Assembly (NCBI GenBank): GCA_052435735.1
Contig: JBQVNB010000002.1
Coordinates: 124,001 to 188,000, forward strand
Length of the DNA: 64,000 nucleotides
From: Aliihoeflea sp052435735
GTDB taxonomy: Bacteria; Pseudomonadota; Alphaproteobacteria; Rhizobiales; Rhizobiaceae
Direction of reading: 5' to 3'
Shown here in pieces: positions 24,643 to 34,200 of the stretch. Within the stretch, counting starts at the first letter, position 1. Every line of letters begins with the position of its first letter. The notes under the pieces are model-generated. The model did no database searches and was not told where the DNA came from. It saw only the letters and a list, made by a program, of their open reading frames with translations. Position numbers and translations under genes: made by a program.

Positions 24643-25836
24643 ATGAAACTGAAGACGATTCTTCTCGGATCGATCGCTGCCGCGGTCTTCGCCGCGCCGG
24701 CCTATGCCGTCGACATCAAGATCGGCGTCATGAACGACCGTTCGGGCATCTATGCCGACATCGCTGGCGAAGGCTCTGTCGTGGCCGCCCGCATGGCGGT
24801 CGAGGACTTCGACGCCGAAAGCAAGGGGATCAATGTCGAGATCGTCTCGGCCGATCACCAGAACAAGCCGGACGTGGGCTCGACGATCGCCCGCCAGTGG
24901 TACGATCAGGAAAATGTCGACGTGATCGTCGACGTCCCGACCTCCTCGGTCGCGCTCGCCGTCAACGACATCACGCGCGAATCCGACAAGGTGTTCCTGA
25001 ATTCGGGCGCCGCCTCGTCGGACCTGACCGGTTCGGCCTGCTCGCCGAACACCATCCACTGGACCTATGACACCTGGCAGCTCGCCAATGGAACGGGCCG
25101 CGCCGTCGTCGAGAACGGTGGCGATTCCTGGTTCTTCGTGACCGCCGACTACGCCTTTGGCCATGCGCTCGAACGCGATACCTCGGCCGTCGTGGAAGGC
25201 GCCGGCGGCACGATCGTCGGCACGGTTCGCACGCCGTTCCCGGGCACGGACTTCTCGTCCTTCCTGCTCCAGGCACAGTCGTCGGGCGCCAAGGTCATCG
25301 GCCTTGCCAATGCCGGCGGCGACACGATCAACTCGATCAAGCAGGCTTCCGAGTTCGGCATCACCCAGGGCGGCCAGTCGCTTGCCGGCCTGCTCGTCTT
25401 CATCAATGACATCCATGCGCTCGGCCTCGACGTCGCGCAGGGCCTCCTGCTCACCGAGAGCTTCTACTGGGACCTCAACGACCAGACCCGCGAATGGTCG
25501 GCTCGCTTCGAGGAAGAGAACGGCAAGAAGCCCTCAATGGTTCAGGCGGGCGTCTATGCCAGCATCCTGCACTATCTGAAGGCCGTCGAAGCTGTCGGCG
25601 ACAAGGGCGCGCAGGATGTCGTCGCCAAGATGAAGGAACTGCCGACCGACGATCCGCTTTTCGGCCAGGGTGAAATCCGCGCCGACGGTCGCAAGATCCA
25701 CGATTCCTACCTGTTCCGCGTCAAGTCGCCGGACGAGTCGGAAGGCCCGTGGGACTACTACGAGACCGTCTCGACGACCCCGGCGGCACAGGCGTTCCGT
25801 CCGCTCGAGGACGGCGGCTGCTCGCTCGTCCAGTAA
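24643..25836 (+). CDS. Periplasmic substrate-binding protein of HAAT ABC importer
   Basis: A 397-residue type I periplasmic binding protein with a 22-residue signal peptide (MKLKTILLGSIAAAVFAAPA, cleaved after AYA). The mature part starts VDIKIGVMNDRSGIYADIAG, typical of Leu/Ile/Val-type receptors; a C-terminal GGCSLVQ adds a second Cys to the Cys in TGSACSPNT. Its family (branched-chain amino acids, amides, urea, aromatic compounds) is broad, and the ligand cannot be fixed by eye. An alternative start six codons upstream is less likely because AGGAG precedes the chosen ATG. A strong hairpin follows the gene. Confidence 0.92.
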   Translation: MKLKTILLGSIAAAVFAAPAYAVDIKIGVMNDRSGIYADIAGEGSVVAARMAVEDFDAESKGINVEIVSADHQNKPDVGSTIARQWYDQENVDVIVDVPTSSVALAVNDITRESDKVFLNSGAASSDLTGSACSPNTIHWTYDTWQLANGTGRAVVENGGDSWFFVTADYAFGHALERDTSAVVEGAGGTIVGTVRTPFPGTDFSSFLLQAQSSGAKVIGLANAGGDTINSIKQASEFGITQGGQSLAGLLVFINDIHALGLDVAQGLLLTESFYWDLNDQTREWSARFEEENGKKPSMVQAGVYASILHYLKAVEAVGDKGAQDVVAKMKELPTDDPLFGQGEIRADGRKIHDSYLFRVKSPDESEGPWDYYETVSTTPAAQAFRPLEDGGCSLVQ

Positions 25837-25847
25837 TTGTCATCCGG

Positions 25848-25875
25848 TGCGGCGCGGCCTTTGAGCCGCGCCGCA
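25848..25875 (+). promoter_or_regulatory. Intra-operon hairpin after the binding-protein gene
   Basis: A perfect 11-base stem (TGCGGCGCGGC / GCCGCGCCGCA) with a six-base loop lies 12 bases after the binding-protein stop and before the permease gene. No T run follows, so it is more likely an mRNA-stabilising or partial-attenuation element that keeps the receptor more abundant than the permeases. Confidence 0.7.
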
Positions 25876-25912
25876 TTTCATCTCCAGTATTTCTCGACCA
25901 CGGGATGCGCAC

Positions 25913-26800
25913 ATGTTCGAGCTCCTAGGCATTCCGCCGCAAGCTCTCTTCGGCCAGTTGCTGCTGGGCCTGATCAACGGCTCGTTCTACGCGATGCTGT
26001 CCCTTGGCCTCGCCATCATTTTCGGCCTGCTCAACATCATCAATTTCACCCACGGCGCGCAGTACATGCTCGGCGCCTTCGTGGCCTGGATGCTGCTCAA
26101 CTATCTGGGCATCGGCTACTGGTGGGCGCTGCTTCTCGTTCCGATCATCGTCGGCGCGACCGGCATCATCATCGAGCGGCTTCTGATATCGAGGCTCTAT
26201 CACCTCGACCATCTCTACGGCCTGCTCCTGACCTTCGGTCTGGCGCTGATCATGCAGGGCCTTCTGCGCAACGAATACGGCATCTCGGGTCTGCCCTACG
26301 GCATTCCGGCGGAACTGGCCGGCGGCCAGAATCTCGGCTTCATGTTCCTGCCGAACTATCGCGGCTGGGTCGTCATCGCCTCGCTCGCCGTGTGCCTCGG
26401 CACCTGGTTCGTCATCGAGAAGACGCGGCTCGGCGCCTATCTGCGCGCCGCCACCGAGAACCCGACGCTGGTCGGTGCCTTCGGCATCAACGTGCCCTTG
26501 ATGATCACGCTGACCTACGGCTTCGGCGTGGCGCTTGCCGGCTTTGCGGGTGTCCTCGCCGCGCCGATCTATTCGGTCAATCCGAACATGGGTGCGGACC
26601 TGATCATCGTCGTCTTCGCCGTGGTCGTCATCGGCGGGATGGGCTCGATCCTCGGCTCGGTCCTGACCGGCTTCGGCCTCGGCCTCGTCGAGGGGCTGAC
26701 CCGCGTCTTTTATCCAGAAGGCTCCGCCGTCGTCATCTTCGTCATCATGGCCATCGTGCTCATGATCAAGCCCGCCGGCCTGTTCGGGAGGACCGCCTGA
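25913..26800 (+). CDS. HAAT ABC transporter permease (LivH-like)
   Basis: A 295-residue permease with about eight membrane segments. LivH landmarks are LLGLINGSFYAMLSLGLAII, LLNIINFTHGAQYMLGAFVA and the EAA-type loop LGAYLRAATENPTLVGAFGI, and it closes with GLTRVFYPEGSAVVIFVIMA. It forms the translocation channel together with the LivM-like subunit, whose ATG overlaps its stop (TGATG). The ATG at 25913 follows the intra-operon hairpin by 37 bases. Confidence 0.93.
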   Translation: MFELLGIPPQALFGQLLLGLINGSFYAMLSLGLAIIFGLLNIINFTHGAQYMLGAFVAWMLLNYLGIGYWWALLLVPIIVGATGIIIERLLISRLYHLDHLYGLLLTFGLALIMQGLLRNEYGISGLPYGIPAELAGGQNLGFMFLPNYRGWVVIASLAVCLGTWFVIEKTRLGAYLRAATENPTLVGAFGINVPLMITLTYGFGVALAGFAGVLAAPIYSVNPNMGADLIIVVFAVVVIGGMGSILGSVLTGFGLGLVEGLTRVFYPEGSAVVIFVIMAIVLMIKPAGLFGRTA

Positions 26801-27795
26801 TGGTTTCAGTGACCGATACGGAACCGACCTCGGCGGTTGCCGAGCCGCGCATCCGCAAGAAGACCATGGGCATGCCGACCCACCACATGGCTATTTTCGC
26901 CATGCTGCTGGCGGCCGGCATCGTCGCCCCCTTCATGCTCTATCCCGTCTTCGTCATGAAGGTTCTGTGCTTCGCGCTCTTCGCGTGCGCCTTCAATCTT
27001 CTGCTCGGCTTCGGCGGGCTGCTGTCCTTCGGCCATGCCGCCTATTTCGGCTCCGCCAGCTACATCTCCGCCCATGCCGCCAAGGTGTGGGGGCTGTCGC
27101 CGGAACTGTCGATCCTGGCAGGCACCGCGACCGCGGCGCTCCTCGGGCTTGCCTTCGGCTCGCTCGCCATTCGCCGCCAGGGCATCTATTTCGCCATGGT
27201 AACGCTGGCCTTCGCGCAGATGGTGTATTTCTTCGCGCTGCAGGCCCCGTTCACCGGCGGCGAGGACGGCATCCAGGGCGTGCCGCGCGGCAATCTGTTC
27301 GGCATCATCAGCCTGCAGAGCCATTTCGCGGTCTACTGGATGGTGCTGGCGATCTTCTTCATCGGCATCCTGATCATCTACCGAATCATCCACTCGCCGT
27401 TCGGCCAGGTGCTGAAGGCGATCCGAGAGAACGAGCCGCGCGCGATTTCGCTCGGTTACCGCGTCAACCGCTACAAGCTGACCGTGTTCGTCCTTTCGGC
27501 GACGCTGGCCGGCCTTGCCGGGGCGACGAAGGCATTCGTCTTCCAACTCGCCTCGCTGACGGACGTTCACTGGTCGATGTCGGGCGAAGTCGTGCTGATG
27601 ACGCTGCTCGGCGGAATGGGCACGGTGTTCGGCCCGATCGTCGGAGCGGCGGTTATCGTGACCATGCAAAACTATCTGGCGACATGGGGCGCCTGGGTCA
27701 CCATCGTCCAGGGCATCATTTTCGTCCTCGGCGTGCTGCTGTTCCGCGAGGGCATCGTCGGTGTCCTGTCCAAGCTGATCAAGAAGCCGCTGTAA
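26800..27795 (+). CDS. HAAT ABC transporter permease (LivM-like)
   Basis: A 331-residue permease. LivM landmarks are NLLLGFGGLLSFGHAAYFGS, GIYFAMVTLAFAQMVYFFAL, the EAA-type loop VLKAIRENEPRAISLGYRVN, and SGEVVLMTLLGGMGTVFGPI. About 30 cytoplasmic residues precede the first helix. The ATG at 26800 overlaps the LivH-like stop; the frame is open upstream but contains livH in another frame. Last gene of the importer operon, followed by an intrinsic terminator. Confidence 0.93.
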   Translation: MVSVTDTEPTSAVAEPRIRKKTMGMPTHHMAIFAMLLAAGIVAPFMLYPVFVMKVLCFALFACAFNLLLGFGGLLSFGHAAYFGSASYISAHAAKVWGLSPELSILAGTATAALLGLAFGSLAIRRQGIYFAMVTLAFAQMVYFFALQAPFTGGEDGIQGVPRGNLFGIISLQSHFAVYWMVLAIFFIGILIIYRIIHSPFGQVLKAIRENEPRAISLGYRVNRYKLTVFVLSATLAGLAGATKAFVFQLASLTDVHWSMSGEVVLMTLLGGMGTVFGPIVGAAVIVTMQNYLATWGAWVTIVQGIIFVLGVLLFREGIVGVLSKLIKKPL

Positions 27796-27817
27796 CCGCC
27801 GCGAATGTCTCCAATCG

Positions 27818-27850
27818 AAAAAGCCCCGGCATCGCTGCCGGGGCCTTTTT
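27818..27850. terminator. Intrinsic terminator between importer operon and opgC-like gene
   Basis: A perfect stem (GCCCCGGCA, TCGC loop, TGCCGGGGC) is flanked by AAAAA on the left and TTTTT on the right, so it can work in both directions. It serves the importer operon on the + strand and the convergent OpgC-like gene on the - strand. Confidence 0.92.
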
Positions 27851-27868
27851 CGTTTCCGGGGCAGGCGC

Positions 27869-29056
27869 CTATCGGTGCTGCGACTGGCCGCTGCGCACCG
27901 GGACCGCTGCCAAGTCGCGGCCGTGCAGGACGACGCGCTTGGGTTCGCGTGCGGCCTGCGCGCTCTTCAGCAGGCGGCGATACCATTCGATGTAATAGGC
28001 AAGCGCGAACTGAAGCGCGATACCGGCCGTCACGATGACGATGTCGGACAACACGGTCGGGGCAAAGACGCCGCGCCAGGCCTGCGCGCCCATCGACAGG
28101 ATGGTGCCGACGACGAACACCGGCAGCGCGTGGCGTCCGAGCACCGCCAGCGGATTGTCGAAGCTCGTGCGGAAGAGGTTTGAAAGCTGCGGCAGTGCAC
28201 AGAGCAGGTAGCCGGCGGCAAGCACGTGCAGCATTCGCGGCAAGGAGAGGAACGTCTTGTCGAAGCCGGTGAAGATCTTCGGCAGGCCCATCGAGACGTC
28301 GATACCCCACAGCGGGACACGGACCCATAGCAGCGCGGTGACGAGGTAGAGCGTCGCCGCGCCAACCAGCCAGCGATTGACCGGCAGCGAGCCGCCGCGT
28401 TTGACGTGCATCATGACGGCCATGCCGATGACGAACAGGAATTGCCAAGAGAACGGGTTCAGGAACCAGTAGCCGCCATTGGGAAATTGCGGCGGCGCGA
28501 TCGGCAGCAGGCCTGCGACCATCCACAACAGGCCAGACGCGACCACCATCCAGCCGATGCTCAGCGTTCCGATCAGCAGGAACAGCGGCAGGAGCAACAG
28601 CACGATGCCGTACATCGAAAGGATGTTGTTGTAGCCGAGTTGATGGCCGAGCGTGACGATGCCGATCAGCGACGCCGCCGTGTCGGTGACGACCGGCTCG
28701 ATATTGATCTTGGCAAGCAGATGCGGCGCGCCGAAATAGAGCGCGAAGAACGAGAAGATCCCGAGCGTCGCCATCGTGGTGCCGAGCTGTGCGATGTAGA
28801 GCACCCCAGCGCGCCGCCATGTCTTGAGCGTCGTGATCAGCCGATTGTCCGCCTCGAATTTCAGCCCGTAGGCCAACGCCGCCGAGACACCTGAAATCAG
28901 CACGAAGGCCTCCGCGGCGTCGGAGAAGCCGAAGTTCTTGTGCGTGATCACCTCGATCGGATTGCCCGGGACGTGGTTGATGAAGATCGACAGGAGCGCG
29001 ATGGCGCGGATGACGTCGATCCGTGTGTCTCGAACGGGGGGCTTGGCGTTTATCAT
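27869..29056 (-). CDS. opgC: OpgC-family membrane protein (cyclic glucan modification)
   Basis: About 395 residues with ten or more membrane segments. The diagnostic OpgC-domain opening is RDTRIDVIRAIALLSIFINH followed by VPGNPIEVITHKNFGFSDAAEAFV; further blocks are GGYWFLNPFSWQFLFVIGMA and LSLPRMLHVLAAGYLLCALP. OpgC proteins transfer succinyl groups to periplasmic glucans, and the Brucella relative Cgm modifies cyclic beta-1,2-glucan. The position next to the glucan exporter and synthase genes supports that role. Start uncertain: ATG 29056 is used, with ATG 29089 and GTG 29131 as in-frame alternatives. Confidence 0.87.
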   Translation of the reverse strand: MINAKPPVRDTRIDVIRAIALLSIFINHVPGNPIEVITHKNFGFSDAAEAFVLISGVSAALAYGLKFEADNRLITTLKTWRRAGVLYIAQLGTTMATLGIFSFFALYFGAPHLLAKINIEPVVTDTAASLIGIVTLGHQLGYNNILSMYGIVLLLLPLFLLIGTLSIGWMVVASGLLWMVAGLLPIAPPQFPNGGYWFLNPFSWQFLFVIGMAVMMHVKRGGSLPVNRWLVGAATLYLVTALLWVRVPLWGIDVSMGLPKIFTGFDKTFLSLPRMLHVLAAGYLLCALPQLSNLFRTSFDNPLAVLGRHALPVFVVGTILSMGAQAWRGVFAPTVLSDIVIVTAGIALQFALAYYIEWYRRLLKSAQAAREPKRVVLHGRDLAAVPVRSGQSQHR

Positions 29057-29263
29057 GCAAATCATTCCAACGGTGCGAAACGGGTTCATGCCGCTTCGCA
29101 GGCCAAGCGTCCCTTCCTGAGGTGAAGACACCGCTCTGACAGCATCGCCCGACGGAATTGAGGCAGCGCTCGAAGCATGTCGTCAACGCGTTAGGTACCG
29201 AATCCGATCCGCGCGGAGGATCACGTTTCGCTAAACTTCGTTTCAGCAGACGCTGAAATGGAA

Positions 29264-29286
29264 GAGGCCGCCGGGATGGCGGCCTC
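29264..29286 (-). terminator. Hairpin terminator after the ndvA-like gene
   Basis: A perfect 9-base stem GAGGCCGCC / GGCGGCCTC with a five-base loop lies 23 bases past the exporter stop; on the minus strand it is followed by TTCCATTTC. A second, smaller hairpin TTTCAGC/GCTGAAA (29241-29258) follows. Confidence 0.65.
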
Positions 29287-29308
29287 GCATTCCTCATGGT
29301 TGCTGGAA

Positions 29309-31123
29309 TCAGGCCGCTTCGATGGCCGGCGCCAGGCGGAAGGAGCGACGCACTTCTTCGTCGTTCAAGAGCCCGCCTGCGCGCAGGAGACCGGCGAAGC
29401 GGCCGTTGCTCTGCGCGAGTTCGGCAAAGCCGCCCATTTCGACGATGCGGCCGCGATCCATGAAGATCACCATGTCGGCGTCGCGAACCGTCGACAGGCG
29501 GTGGGCGATGACGAAGGTGGTGCGGTTTTCGCGCAGCCGGTCGATGGCCTGCTTGACCTGCTCCTCGGTCTCGACGTCGAGCGCGCTCGTCGCCTCGTCG
29601 AGGACGAGGATCGGCGCGTCCTTGAGGATGGCGCGGGCGATCGCGATGCGCTGGCGCTCGCCGCCGGACAACTGCCCGCCGCGTTCGCCGACCAGCGTGT
29701 CGTAGCCGCCGGACTTGCCGAGGATGAACTCTTCGGCGGCGGCGGCGCGCGCGGCGTGATGCACGTCGTCGTTGAGCGCCGAGTCGCGTCCGAGACGGAT
29801 ATTGTCCTCGATCGAGCGGTTGAGCAGGCCCGCATCCTGGAACACCGTCGCCATCTGGTGACGCAGCGAATTGCGCGTGACCGTGCGCGTGTCCACGCCA
29901 TCGACGTAGATAGCGCCCGAATGCGGGTCATAGACGCGCTGGAGGAGGTTGATCAGCGTCGTCTTGCCGGCGCCTGTCGGGCCGACGATCGCGACCGTCT
30001 GGCCGGCACCGACGGAGAACGAGATGTCGCTCACGCCTTCGCTCGTGCCGGGAAAGCGGAAATTGACGTTATCGAAGACGATGTTGCCGTCGACCCGGTC
30101 GAGAACCTTGGCGTCATAGGCCTCGGCGCGCTCCTCAACCGAATCCTCGATCTCGTAGAACGCTTCGAGCTTGGCGCGCGCCTCGAACACCTGGTTGACG
30201 AAACCCGTCACCTGGTCGAGGCGACTGATCAGCAGCGTGGCGAAGCCGGTGAAGGCGACGACGTCGCCGATGCGCAGTTCACCGCGCGAGACCAGCAGCG
30301 CGCCGATGATGAGCACGACCATCATCGAGATGGTCGAGGACAGGCGCTGCAGCGCGCTGGCCAGCGCCCACCAGTCGAGGACCGGATACTGGGCGCCGAT
30401 CAGACGGCCGATATGCTCCTTGAGCGCCTGCGTCTCCTGCTGGATGCGGCCATAGCTCTGTAGCACCGACACGTTGGAGACCGAATCGCTCACATGGGCG
30501 AAGACCTTGTGATAGTGCTGCTCGACCTCGGCCTGTCCTTCCTTGGTCTTCTTCATGACGAGGCGGCTGATGATGACGTAAGTCGTGCCGAGCGTGAACA
30601 GCACCATCGACATGCGCAAATCGAGCGAGATCGCGGTCGGCACGAGAAGCACGAGGGCGACGGCCGTCGACAGATGCTGGCGCATGAATTCCAGCCACAG
30701 GCTGAAAAGCGCCTCGACTGCGCGCAGCAGCGTATGCAGCGAGTTGGACGTGCCGCGCTTGGAATGCCAGGCGAGCGGCATGGTGATGACGTTTTCGTAG
30801 GAACGCGCAAGGACGTCGCCGCGCACGGCGTGCGCGAGCCGGTCGGCGCCGCGCGAGACGAGCACGAAGGCGATGATGTTGAACACGCCAAGACCCGCCC
30901 ACATGGCCAGCGCCGGCGTCACGTCCGTCTTTTCCGAGATCGAGTCGATGATGCGGCCGAAGAGGATCGGCTCGGCAATGGCGACGATCGCGAGCAGGAC
31001 GTTGGAGCCGCAGATGATCGCGACCTTGCCGCGGGCAACGGCAAGATAGGTCAGCGCTCTCCAGTACACTTCCACTAGGGACACGGCATCAGGCCTTTCA
31101 GCGTTCATTGTGCGCCGCAACAT
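29309..31123 (-). CDS. ndvA: Cyclic beta-1,2-glucan ABC exporter
   Basis: A 604-residue half-transporter with an N-terminal six-helix membrane domain (about residues 30-320) and a C-terminal ATPase: Walker A GPTGAGKTT, signature LSGGERQRIAIARAIL, Walker B ILVLDEATSALD and switch IAHRLSTV. NdvA/ChvA/Cgt-type traits include PLAWHSKRGTSNSLHTLLRA and YGRIQQETQALKEHIGRLI. The known homologues move cyclic beta-1,2-glucan from cytoplasm to periplasm. It lies 176 bases from the synthase gene on the same strand, with its own leader. An in-frame ATG at 31108 is an alternative start; neither has a strong Shine-Dalgarno. Confidence 0.94.
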   Translation of the reverse strand: MLRRTMNAERPDAVSLVEVYWRALTYLAVARGKVAIICGSNVLLAIVAIAEPILFGRIIDSISEKTDVTPALAMWAGLGVFNIIAFVLVSRGADRLAHAVRGDVLARSYENVITMPLAWHSKRGTSNSLHTLLRAVEALFSLWLEFMRQHLSTAVALVLLVPTAISLDLRMSMVLFTLGTTYVIISRLVMKKTKEGQAEVEQHYHKVFAHVSDSVSNVSVLQSYGRIQQETQALKEHIGRLIGAQYPVLDWWALASALQRLSSTISMMVVLIIGALLVSRGELRIGDVVAFTGFATLLISRLDQVTGFVNQVFEARAKLEAFYEIEDSVEERAEAYDAKVLDRVDGNIVFDNVNFRFPGTSEGVSDISFSVGAGQTVAIVGPTGAGKTTLINLLQRVYDPHSGAIYVDGVDTRTVTRNSLRHQMATVFQDAGLLNRSIEDNIRLGRDSALNDDVHHAARAAAAEEFILGKSGGYDTLVGERGGQLSGGERQRIAIARAILKDAPILVLDEATSALDVETEEQVKQAIDRLRENRTTFVIAHRLSTVRDADMVIFMDRGRIVEMGGFAELAQSNGRFAGLLRAGGLLNDEEVRRSFRLAPAIEAA

Positions 31124-31263
31124 AAATGACGCTACGTCAGGTTGCGGACTTGGACAATCGGGTATGTGGGGGACGGGTTTCGAATTTCGCTACAAGAAGA
31201 GCGAACGGTCGTTACTTTCCGTGATGCTTTAACAATCGGAAATGTTTGATCAATTGGGAGCGT

Positions 31264-31292
31264 GCGCCGCAAATGCGGTACCAATGCGGCGC
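31264..31292 (-). terminator. Hairpin after the cyclic glucan synthase gene
   Basis: GCGCCGCA and TGCGGCGC form a perfect 8-base stem with a 13-base loop, starting eight bases past the synthase stop on the minus strand. No T tract follows, so it may stabilise the 3' end instead of terminating. Confidence 0.45.
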
Positions 31293-31299
31293 GTGATGA

Positions 31300-34200
31300 C
31301 TAGCCCAATTCACCGTTTGCGACGGTAACGACGACCTCGTGATGGCCTTGATCGGCAAGCTTTATTTGCTGCACCTGCGTTCCGTCAAGAACAATCGATT
31401 TCGCCGTACCGCGCACGATCGAAATTCGATACTCGGCCTGGCCGAAACGCATTTTCGCGTGGAATCCCGGCCAGTTGGAGGGAAGGCGCGGATCGATGGA
31501 GATCGTGTCGCCGCTCCGCTCGATGCCGAGAATTCCTTCAACCGCGGCCCGATAGAGCCACCCTGCCGACCCGGTATACCACGTCCAGCCACCCCGTCCG
31601 GCGCGGTCCGCTTCCGAATAGACGTCCGCGGCGACGACGTAGGGTTCGACGCGATAGGCGTCGGCTGCCGCCCGATCACGCGAATGGTTGACCGGGTTGA
31701 TCACGGAAAAGGCGTGGTAGGCGTCGTCGCTGCGACCGAGTGCCGCAAGGGCAAGGACGAACCACGTGGCGGCATGTGTGTACTGCCCACCATTCTCGCG
31801 CACGCCCGGCGGATAGCCCTTGATATAGCCCGGCTCCTTCGGCGTGTTCTCGAAGGGAGGGGTGAAAAGACGGATCAGATCGTGCTCTTCGTCGAGAAGC
31901 CAGTCCTGCGCGCTCGTCATCGCCTGGCTCGCGCGGTCCTTCGGGCCGAAGCCCGATAGCACCGCCCAGGACTGCGCCAGCGAATCGATCCGGCATTCGT
32001 CGGACTGGCTGGAGCCGAGCGGCGAGCCATCGTCGTAATAGCCGCGGCGATACCATTCGCCGTCCCATCCGGCATCCTCGATCGCGATCTTGAGCTGGTC
32101 GAGATGGCGGCGCCATGCCTCGGCGCGCTTGGCGTCGCCGCGTTCGTCCGCAATCGCCGCGAAGTCGCGCAGCGTGGCTGCCAGGAACCAGCCGAGCCAG
32201 ACGCTCTCGCCGCGGCCCGCTTCGCCCACCCGGTTCATGCCGTCGTTCCAGTCACCGCCGAGGATCAGCGGCAGGCCATGCGGCCCGGTGCGCCTGACGG
32301 CAAGGTCGAGCGCGCGCGCACAATGTTCGTAGAGCGACGCGCTGTCCTTCGAGGGCTGCGGTGTGAAGAAGGCATCGTGCTGGCCTTCCTGCAACATCTC
32401 GCCTTCGAGGAAGGGCAGAGTTTCGTCGAGAACGGCCGCATCGCCGGTGACGGTCACATAGCGATGCGTGCCATGCGCCAGCCAAACCACGTCATCCGAG
32501 ATCATGGTGCGAACGCCGGCGCCCGAGCGCGGCAGCCACCAGTGCTGCACGTCGCCTTCGCGGAACTGGCGTCCGGCAGCATTCAGGATTTGCGCGCGGG
32601 CGAGCGACGGGTCGTGAAGGAGAAGCGCCAGCGTGTCCTGCAACTGGTCGCGGAAGCCATAGGCGCCGCTTGCCTGGTAGAAGGCCGCGCGGGCGCGGAT
32701 GCGGCAGGCGAAGGCCTGGTAGGGCAGCCACGTATTGACCAGCGCATCGAAGGCTGGATCGGGTGTCTCCACCTGCAGCGCATCGGCGAAATCCCGCCAG
32801 CTTTCACCGTTGCGTCGAAGGCGCTCGTCGAAGGATTGCTGGCGGTGATGCTGGACGAGATTGCGCGCCTCGGCGAGCGAGCCCGCATCGCCCAGATAGA
32901 GCGTCAGCGTCTCCTCGGCGCCCGCGCCGATGTCGATGTCGAAGGCGACGGCGCCGCAGATGTCGCGTCCGGCCTCCGCCGTCCGGGACAGGGAGGCAGC
33001 CGATACGACTGCCGCCGGCCGCTCCGACGAGCCGCGCAGGCCGAGGAACTCGGCCCGGTCGCAGGTGAAGGACTGGACCGCCCGGTCACCGGCGAGAAAC
33101 GCGACGCGGTCGCCATAGTCGAGATGATAAGGGTTCGTCGCTGTCACCATGTCGGCCGTCGCGTCATGCCCCGGCACCGTGGTCGCGCTGCTGCGGGTGC
33201 GGTTCACGCCCATCACCCATTCGACATAAGCATAGACGCGCAGGCGCTTCGGCGTGTCGCCAGTGTTGGAAAGCCTGAGCCGCGAGATGCGGACCGGATC
33301 GGACGGATCGACGATGTGCGTCAGCTCGGCCGCAACCCGGCTGCGCTCGACCGAAAAGGTCGAGGAACCCTGCCCATGCCGGGCTTCGTAGATCAGCGAG
33401 GGGTCGCGCAGAACGGCGGCGATCGGCGAGAACGCCTCGTTCGTATCCCGGTCGACGATATAGAGGCCTTCACCCGGTCGGTTCGTCACCGGATCGTTCG
33501 TCCACGGCGTGATCTGGAAATCGCGGCTGTTGCGGCTCCAGGTGAAGGCGGCGCCTTCGGCCGAAACGTGGAACCCGAAATTCTCGTTGGCGATCACGTT
33601 GATCCAGGGCTGCGGCGTGTGGCTGCGCCCGTCGAGCCGCACGACATAGGTGCGCCCGTCATCGGCGAAACCGCCATAGCCGTTCCACATCGCAAGGCCG
33701 CTTCCGTCGGCTGCGGCCACCGGCGCCAGCCGCGCGATCGGCTTCGCCGTTTGCGCGGGCGCCAGCGCCCGGCGCTGGCCGAGTTCCTGGTGCGCGATCG
33801 CCTCGGCGCGGTCGATCTGGTCGAAGATCGTGCCGTTGCGCGTATGCAGAACGACGCGCGCCACAGCGAGCAGCGTCTTGTAGGTGCGGTCGTCCATCAG
33901 GTCGCGGCGCACGGCGAAGATGTGCTGGCGCGGTCCGAGCTCGCGGCCGCGCATGCGGCTGTTGTCGCACAACTGCTCGATCGCCTGCTGCAGATCCTGC
34001 ACGTAGGACGAGGCCTGCTCGTTGACGATGACGAGGTCGGCGACGAGGCCGTGCGTGCGCAGATATTCCTGCATCCGCAGCGCGGAGGCGACGATTTCGA
34101 GATCTGCAACGTCGGCGATGCGCAGCGCGAAGATGGGAAAATCCCCGGAGATGCTGGTCGGCCAGAGCGCGGATTGCGAGCCAAGACCCTCGATGATCGA

